64,000 nt of DNA from Candidatus Villigracilis proximus (GTDB lineage Bacteria > Chloroflexota > Anaerolineae > Anaerolineales > Villigracilaceae): positions 9,468 to 73,467 of the forward strand of contig JADKBB010000019.1 in the NCBI GenBank assembly GCA_016715195.1. Direction: 5' to 3'. The translations under genes and the position numbers were made by a program. This document shows, in pieces, positions 62,164 through 64,000 of the stretch. Position 1 is the first letter of the stretch. The number at the start of each line of letters is the position of its first letter. Under the pieces are notes generated by a model that had not been told where the DNA came from, did not search any database, and was given only the letters and a program-made list of their open reading frames with translations.

Positions 62164-62829
62164 TTATAGCTTTTGCAGCCGATAGGGCAGAATGGACGGA
62201 TCGAGTCGTTCGGGATATCCATCCAATTGATAAGCGATCAAATAGCCCTCGTAGTTGTCAACCGAAAAAGGCCAGGGAGCAGCATGGATGATGCCATCGT
62301 CCACGGAATATTTGACGGAAACTTCCTCGTCTTTATCATTCCGTGGAAAGAGTGAGACGGAATCTGAAGCCGGTACATCAAAACAAAAATCGAAGGAGAT
62401 CTGGTCGCAAAAATCTGTAATGCGATCCATGCGGTCAAATAATTCTTTGGAAAGATGATGCTGCCGCAGTTGTTTGTCAATCGCCTGTGAAAATTCGGCG
62501 GTCATTGCTTTGCGTTCACTCGATTCGTCGTGACTGGACAACCGTCTCACATGGTATTTGGCGATTGTATCTGCAACGATATCTGAGTATTGGGTATAAA
62601 AACTGCGCCGCGTAATTGCATTCCATTCTTCTTTGCTCATCCCCCCAATCGGAGAATTATCCAATAGTCCATAGCCGCGGTCATGTAATCCCATCCCCAT
62701 CATCATGGAATTTCGCTCAACGGGTGGAAAATCAAAATCGGCATTGCCCCATAACATTGCCAGTGTTCCCACCAGCCTGAGATGTTCTGCTTGCGGTATT
62801 ACGATCGGTCTGCGTTTGGACTTAAACAC
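62164..62829 (-). CDS. DUF3891 family protein
   Basis: Soluble protein of 221 residues. It follows the DUF3891 pattern: RPIVIPQAEHLRLVGTLAMLWG, then MGMGLHDRGYGLLDN and YAKYHV-like helical stretches with conserved His/Asp (HVRRLSSHDES), reminiscent of an HD-type metal site. FDFCFDVPAS and WPFSVDNYEG lie in the C-terminal half. The biochemical role of the family is not established. Confidence 0.78.
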   Translation of the reverse strand: MFKSKRRPIVIPQAEHLRLVGTLAMLWGNADFDFPPVERNSMMMGMGLHDRGYGLLDNSPIGGMSKEEWNAITRRSFYTQYSDIVADTIAKYHVRRLSSHDESSERKAMTAEFSQAIDKQLRQHHLSKELFDRMDRITDFCDQISFDFCFDVPASDSVSLFPRNDKDEEVSVKYSVDDGIIHAAPWPFSVDNYEGYLIAYQLDGYPERLDPSILPYRLQKL

Positions 62830-63094
62830 CTTGTATCTCCTGTTTGATACCGATAAGTTTTTTTGAATAAGAATGCAATTTTACATGTAATCTTGTGCCT
62901 TTGTAGGCGATAACTTACGCTAATTTAAAAACAAGAATGATCTCATCAACATCGTTTTGCTGACGCTGGCCGGTAATTGTTTTTTACTTATTCGCCCTTG
63001 ATCTCTTTCTGCTTTTGAAGAACGTTAAATTTCAAAATCGGTAAGAGTGTGCGTTTTGATAGCATCAAAAACCTATATGGAAAAGGAGATTAAT

Positions 63095-63511
63095 ATGAGC
63101 GAAGTAAATGATTGGAATCAAAAAGTAATTGAAGAATTTCGTGCAAACGAAGGCCGGGTAGGCGGAAATTTTGAAGGCAAGACTCTGCTTCTTCTGCACA
63201 CAACAGGCGCAAAAAGTCAGCAGGAGCGGATTAATCCCGTGGCCTGTATCAGAGACGGTGACCGGTTGGTGGTGGTCGCTTCCAAAGCTGGGGCGCCCAC
63301 TCATCCTGATTGGTATTACAACGTGGTTGCCAATCCGCTGGCAACAGTTGAAGTTGGTACGGAAAAGATTCAAGTCCGCGCTTCTGTGGCTGAAGAACCG
63401 GAGCGGACCCGCTTGTATGAAAAAATGATCGAGGTCATGCCCGGTTTTGACGAATATCGCCGTAAGACCACACGCGTGATTCCGGTGATCGTCCTTACAC
63501 CGGTGAGATAA
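63095..63511 (+). CDS. Deazaflavin (F420)-dependent nitroreductase-family protein (Ddn-like)
   Basis: Protein of 138 residues. ATG 63095 (MSEVNDW) is chosen because AAAGGAG lies 8 nt before it. FEGKTLLLLHTTGAKSQQERINP is the Ddn/DDN-family signature, followed by RLVVVASKAGAPTHPDWYYN and RTRLYEKMIEVMPGFDEYRR. Members reduce substrates with F420H2. With the PPOX protein at 6145 this suggests an F420-using organism, though no F420 synthesis gene is in the window. Confidence 0.88.
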   Translation: MSEVNDWNQKVIEEFRANEGRVGGNFEGKTLLLLHTTGAKSQQERINPVACIRDGDRLVVVASKAGAPTHPDWYYNVVANPLATVEVGTEKIQVRASVAEEPERTRLYEKMIEVMPGFDEYRRKTTRVIPVIVLTPVR

Positions 63512-63659
63512 TGAACCGCGAAGAAAAACTTTAAAACTTTACAGTAGAGAATTCCTTTTAAAACAAACAACCCCGTGGATAAGGTCATTAAGACCGATCC
63601 ACCAGGTTATTGCAACCGATGATAATTTCCCCGAACGCAACGAAGCTTCGCCACAATTA

Positions 63660-63965
63660 TCATGATGAACATTGACGAAAGCTCAGTCCAGTGCCAAGGA
63701 GGTTGAGACAAAGACCGAAACAAACACTGCCAAAAATATTATTCCAGTGGAATTTGGAGATCATGGCCTTGGCAAGCACCCAGGCAAGGATGGGACAAAG
63801 GATCAGCGTGATGCCCAGACAGGCAAACCCTGTATTTACTGCAACATCTGCATTCATGAAGCCGTTAAGCAGGACGATTCCCCCGAACCCGAAAACGATC
63901 ACGGTCACAAGGACCAGAAGAGCCGTAACCACGGATGAGATGATGGAAGCTGTTTTAATTGACAT
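63660..63965 (-). CDS. Small hypothetical membrane protein
   Basis: Protein of 101 residues with three hydrophobic helices (SSVVTALLVLVTVIVFGFGG, FACLGITLILCPILAWVLAK, FGSVCFGLCLNLLGTGLSF). GGAGACTCTTACATG gives it a plausible ribosome binding site. I do not recognise a family. The short gap before it (63512-63659) holds a GTGGAT/ATCCAC hairpin without a U-tract. Confidence 0.55.
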   Translation of the reverse strand: MSIKTASIISSVVTALLVLVTVIVFGFGGIVLLNGFMNADVAVNTGFACLGITLILCPILAWVLAKAMISKFHWNNIFGSVCFGLCLNLLGTGLSFRQCSS

Positions 63966-64000
63966 GTAAGAGTCTCCTGATGTGATTTTTACCTGCTCTC

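Noticed and set aside
63572..63608. tRNA-like fold after the Ddn-like gene
   Set aside because: Only one or two short stems can be drawn and no anticodon or T-arm consensus is present.
1..64000. tRNA, rRNA or CRISPR arrays
   Set aside because: No cloverleaf with a typical T-arm, no rRNA motif and no regularly spaced direct repeats were seen on either strand.

Overview
The window reads as chromosomal DNA of a member of the Chloroflexota, most likely of the Anaerolineae. This is inferred from gene content: a CarH-like MerR/B12 regulator beside crtI and crtB, a sortase-bearing DUF11/SdrD giant, CpXC and DUF3891 proteins, LCP and LysM lipoproteins, many short palindromic intergenic repeats, and several genes whose -10 box lies only 6-10 nt before the start codon. 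I saw no rRNA, tRNA, CRISPR array, insertion sequence or phage module. UGA is a normal stop in most genes here.

Layout. 1-5830 (+): end of a nucleoside-type ABC permease, then thrC, an AI-2E permease and a GT2 glycosyltransferase in overlapping order, then a MATE exporter. 6145-20857 (-): about 15 kb of tightly packed, often overlapping genes read from crtI downward: crtI, a MerR/cobalamin regulator, degV, four small membrane-protein genes, a redoxin with an in-frame UGA at its catalytic Cys position, an SDR, an MFS exporter, an unknown protein, photolyase, a DUF3267 membrane protease-like protein, an alpha/beta hydrolase, a cytochrome P450, a CarR-type lycopene cyclase and an F420-type oxidoreductase. 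crtB (+) diverges from crtI across a mirror-symmetric double promoter. Together these look like a light-inducible carotenoid and photoprotection regulon controlled by a CarH/LitR-type repressor.

22244-24873 (+): a GDSL lipoprotein, methylmalonyl-CoA epimerase and tilS. 24904-30671 (-): a recombinase-fold protein without catalytic residues, an LCP lipoprotein, a LysM protein and a sensor kinase whose H-box histidine is Gln. 30735-38237 (+): a TPR protein, a lipoprotein, folD, a dihaem cytochrome c, a broken GT87-like membrane glycosyltransferase and a PadR/HAAS sensor pair. 38345-42547 (-): a GH25-SH3-phosphodiester glycosidase fusion (broken), yraN and a GT4. 42653-43778 (+): a MoaD/ThiS-TtuA thiolation pair. 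44011-47211: a Ser/Thr kinase divergent from an FHA-winged helix regulator, then a PPOX-fold protein and a PIG-L deacetylase. 47254-52187 (-): a CpXC protein, pepF and a histidine kinase. 52517-61437 (+): a roughly 3,000-residue repeat protein ending in LPATG and a sortase domain. 61746-63965: a STAS protein, DUF3891, a Ddn-like oxidoreductase and a small membrane protein.

Quality caveat. At least eight genes are split by single-base shifts, about half of them in short homopolymers, and one 0.7 kb stretch of the giant gene holds about seven. This pattern suggests residual long-read consensus errors rather than mass gene decay, so broken genes are annotated in pieces with the intended full product named.
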